NCBI GenBank assembly: GCA_947458575.1
Contig: CANHBE010000090.1
Location: forward strand, 1-9,486
Source: Flavobacteriaceae bacterium
GTDB taxonomy: Bacteria > Bacteroidota > Bacteroidia > Flavobacteriales > Flavobacteriaceae
Reading direction: 5' to 3'
Length of the DNA stretch: 9,486 nucleotides
Positions 7,655-9,486 of this stretch are shown here, piece by piece (the first letter of the stretch is position 1; the number at the start of each line of letters is the position of its first letter). The position numbers were made by a program, and so were the translations under genes. The notes beneath the pieces were generated by a model. The model saw only the letters and a list, made by a program, of their open reading frames with translations, had not been told where the DNA came from and ran no database searches.

Positions 7655-7694
7655 CTAAAAAATTTACGGTAAGTTGTAAACATCAGAGCACATG

Positions 7695-7760
7695 ACAATA
7701 GCCCTGATGGCGGCGGCATCTTTTTTTAAAATACTTTCAGCGTGAAAAATACGCGTTAAA
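7695..7760 (+). ncRNA. possible structured RNA element between accA and the EamA gene
   Basis: The stretch ATAGCCCTGATGGCGGCGGC (7699-7718), followed by ATC and a run of seven T residues (to 7727), closely resembles the 5' half of a structured RNA I remember from intergenic regions of many Bacteroidota (AGCCCnGAT, GCGGCATCC, then T run). It may correspond to the Rfam 'flavo-1' motif, but the name is from memory. The expected 3' half, an A run followed by an AT-GCGG-like segment, could be the GAAAAATACGCG stretch at 7744-7755, which is a poor match, so this copy may be divergent or decayed. The boundaries are approximate. No plus-strand gene or clear plus-strand promoter adjoins it. Confidence 0.35.
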
Positions 7761-7772
7761 ACTTAAGATTTA

Positions 7773-7805
7773 AACCCGTTCAAAGTTTGGAACTCTGAAA
7801 GGGTT
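7773..7805. repeat. 15-bp near-perfect palindrome (hairpin) downstream of the EamA gene
   Basis: AACCCGTTCAAAGTT (7773-7787) and AACTCTGAAAGGGTT (7791-7805) are inverted copies with 13 of 15 positions complementary and a 3-base loop. On the minus strand a G-U pair replaces one mismatch, so the RNA hairpin is stronger there. It lies 54 bases beyond the EamA stop codon and is followed in that direction by TTTAAAT, so it may serve as that gene's terminator. Similar palindromes recur in flavobacterial intergenic DNA as I remember. Confidence 0.55.
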
Positions 7806-7859
7806 CAGGCGACTAAATGATCCTATAATTAAGATACAGCAAGCGGCTGCAGTACTCTC

Positions 7860-8741
7860 CTACTCTTTCGATTGATAGTACTTTACAATTCCATTCGTAA
7901 TGACGGTCACCAAAATGATTAAAGCGCCAATATAAAAATGAGGATTCATTTTTTCCTTTTCGTGGAAAACTGCCACTGCCAGCAGAATACCGTAGATAGG
8001 CTCTAGATTTATGGTCAGCATCACTGTATATGGACTCAAAAAACGCATGACTTTGACCGAGGCGATAAAGGCATAAGCGGTGCAAAATGAACTTAAGATT
8101 GCCAAGTAAAACCAATCAGTTGTACTGATCTTAAAAAAATTCTGCGTAAATCCACCGCTCAAAAACAATAAAATCGAAAAGAAAATGATACCGCCCGTGA
8201 GTTCGTAAAAGGAGATTACCGTAGGATTATAGACTTTGGCAAACTTACTATTATATACGGAGAACAATGCGGAGAGAAAAGCAGAGGTAAGCGCCAATAA
8301 AATGCCTTCCACATATTGGCTTTCAACCCTAAAAATGATGCTTAGACCAACCTCAACGATAATCCCGAAGAAAACCTCATACCATACAACTTTTCGACCA
8401 AACAAAATCGGTTCTAAGAAAGACGTAAAAAAAGCACCTGTAGACAAACACGCTAAAGTCACCGAAACATTCGAAACCTTGATGGCTTTAAAGAAAGTAA
8501 ACCAATGCAAAGCGATAATCACACCCGCAAAAAGAAATTGAACGAGGAGTTTTAAGGGCACTCGCAATGGCATTTTTTGGATTGCCATATACATGGCTAC
8601 GAATACGACGGCCAAAACCATTCTGTACCACACCAGAGGAAGCGCATCAAGCGAAATCAAAGCACCGAGCACTGCCGTAAAACCCCATACAAAAACAATG
8701 AGGTGCAGATGCAGATAGCTTTTGACGTTATCGCTTAGCAT
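7860..8741 (-). CDS. EamA/DMT family transporter
   Basis: Inner-membrane transporter of the drug/metabolite transporter superfamily (EamA, formerly DUF6), usually exporting small metabolites or amino acids; the substrate cannot be read from sequence. From ATG 8741 it has 293 residues, the usual length, with about ten hydrophobic segments in two EamA repeats (about 10-138 and 146-287). Typical features are LIVFVWGFTAVLGALI with WYRMVLA in the first repeat (14-45), ALHWFTFFKAIKVSNVSVT (78-96), and TINLEPIYGILLAVAVFHEK (243-262) at the end of the second. An in-frame ATG 96 bases further upstream (8837) would add 32 residues lying inside the permease gene and unlike the family N-terminus, so I reject it. 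The chosen start overlaps the end of the upstream permease gene by 14 bases, which implies cotranscription and probably coupled translation. A hairpin at 7773-7805 may end the transcript. Confidence 0.9.
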   Translation of the reverse strand: MLSDNVKSYLHLHLIVFVWGFTAVLGALISLDALPLVWYRMVLAVVFVAMYMAIQKMPLRVPLKLLVQFLFAGVIIALHWFTFFKAIKVSNVSVTLACLSTGAFFTSFLEPILFGRKVVWYEVFFGIIVEVGLSIIFRVESQYVEGILLALTSAFLSALFSVYNSKFAKVYNPTVISFYELTGGIIFFSILLFLSGGFTQNFFKISTTDWFYLAILSSFCTAYAFIASVKVMRFLSPYTVMLTINLEPIYGILLAVAVFHEKEKMNPHFYIGALIILVTVITNGIVKYYQSKE

Positions 8742-9486
8742 GGCGCAACAAGAAAAATGCGAGAGTACCAAATAACAAATTTGGCGTCCAAACAGCCAAT
8801 AAAGGAGAAACACTTGACTTCTCTGCCAAAACTCCAAAGATCTTATCTAAAAAGACAAAAGAAAAAGCGAGTAAGATGCCAATGGCGAGGTTTACGCCCA
8901 TCCCGCCTCTTCTTTTCATGGAAGAAACAGCAACTGCAATAATGGTCAATACAAAAGCAGAGACCGGTATGCTGTACTTTTTGTATAGTACGACCAAATA
9001 CGTATTGATATTCGAAGATCCCCGTTGGCGCTCCTTTTCGATAAAAGAATTCAATTCGAATAATGAGAGTGTCTCAGCAACGTAAATGGTCGGTGTCAAA
9101 TCCTCCAAGTCAAATGGGAATTTGCGGCGCACCACCTCTTTTTTCTCGATGACATCATTGAGTTCACCTACCGTCCGCTTGCAATATCCATAAAGATTAT
9201 ACTGTTTGCGTTTCGGATCCCACATGATGCGATTCGCCGTGATTTTATATTCGAGTTGATCGCCTTTAAACTTCTCCAATACAAAATTAAAAGCTGTCTT
9301 TGAAAGCGCGTTGAAATTACTAACGTAAATAAACTCATCGTCGCTAATCTGGCGGTAAACATCGGTATTATCTCTCATTTCCTCTCGCCCATTTCCAATC
9401 AAATACGTATAACGAAAGTTCTTGAAACCCTCGCTGGCTTTGGGAACGAGAAAAAACCCGGCAATAAGCGCGATAAATGAAACGAT
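8728..9486 (-). CDS. LptF/LptG family permease (LPS export ABC transporter), 5' end cut off by window
   Basis: Permease of the Lpt machine, which extracts lipopolysaccharide from the inner membrane and passes it to the periplasmic bridge; it works as a heterodimer with its partner permease and the LptB ATPase. The frame stays open to the window edge, so 252 C-terminal residues are visible, roughly the last two thirds. They start in a membrane helix (VSFIALIAGFFLVP, the third expected), followed by a soluble periplasmic beta-jellyroll-like region (about 20-150), the segment FELNSFIEKERQRGSSNINT typical of the family, and three C-terminal helices: IPVSAFVLTIIAVAVSS; GVNLAIGILLAFSFVFLDKI; and a last one beginning at AVWTPNLLFGTLAF. 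The KRRGGMG loop and AEKSSVSPLLAVWTPNL resemble LptG slightly more than LptF, but I do not assign one. Its stop codon overlaps the start of the EamA gene. Confidence 0.88.
   Translation of the reverse strand: MVSFIALIAGFFLVPKASEGFKNFRYTYLIGNGREEMRDNTDVYRQISDDEFIYVSNFNALSKTAFNFVLEKFKGDQLEYKITANRIMWDPKRKQYNLYGYCKRTVGELNDVIEKKEVVRRKFPFDLEDLTPTIYVAETLSLFELNSFIEKERQRGSSNINTYLVVLYKKYSIPVSAFVLTIIAVAVSSMKRRGGMGVNLAIGILLAFSFVFLDKIFGVLAEKSSVSPLLAVWTPNLLFGTLAFFLLRHAKR

Noticed and set aside
7681..7727. Intrinsic terminator on the plus strand (CATCAG/CTGATG and GATG/CATC arms before seven T residues)
   Set aside because: The stems are 6 bp with a long loop or only 4 bp, and no plus-strand gene ends nearby; better explained as part of the possible RNA element.
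8236..8541. Plus-strand open frame opposite the EamA gene, and the minus-strand frame 7813-8115 overlapping it
   Set aside because: Both are out of frame with well-supported membrane-protein coding sequence and have no family-like features.
8742..8837. 32-residue N-terminal extension of the EamA transporter from ATG 8837
   Set aside because: It lies wholly within the permease gene in another frame, is cysteine-rich and unlike EamA N-termini; ATG 8741 gives the normal length.
1..9486. A novel defence, mobile or biosynthetic system
   Set aside because: All genes but one belong to recognised families in a housekeeping arrangement; no repeats with spacers, recombinases, nucleases or toxin-like small genes were seen.

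Overview
The window is ordinary chromosomal DNA of a member of the Bacteroidota, most likely a flavobacterium. Four things suggest this: the gene set, including a prolyl-peptidase of the Porphyromonas PtpA type and the Bacteroidota-specific secreted protein that databases label 'asparagine synthetase B'; the AT-rich intergenic DNA; the lack of Shine-Dalgarno sequences before genes; and upstream elements matching the Bacteroidota -7 consensus TAnnTTTG.

Layout. Bases 1-2033 (+) hold the 3' part of an S9 prolyl (tri/di)peptidyl peptidase with an intact catalytic triad. Bases 2138-3115 (+) hold a YitT-family membrane protein. A 476-base intergenic region (3116-3591) separates these from a run of genes on the minus strand. 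It carries a degenerate palindromic repeat and the terminator of the next gene. On the minus strand, read from the right edge leftward, come the 3' part of an LptF/LptG lipopolysaccharide-export permease (8728-9486), an EamA/DMT transporter overlapping it by 14 bases (7860-8741), accA (6640-7593), dnaB (4954-6498) and a secreted protein of unknown function (3592 to about 4848).

Working relationships. The permease and the EamA transporter look like one transcription and translation unit. accA appears to have its own promoter and a good intrinsic terminator, so dnaB is probably transcribed separately, although I found no convincing dnaB promoter. The secreted protein has a promoter-like element just upstream and a clear terminator. 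The gene order permease-EamA-accA-dnaB-'asnB' is, from memory, common in flavobacteria and probably reflects conserved housekeeping synteny rather than one pathway: envelope biogenesis, fatty acid synthesis and DNA replication sit side by side.

I see no CRISPR array, tRNA, rRNA, transposase, phage gene, toxin-antitoxin pair or defence system. The less explained parts are the unknown secreted protein, a possible structured RNA between accA and the EamA gene, and two palindromic repeats.
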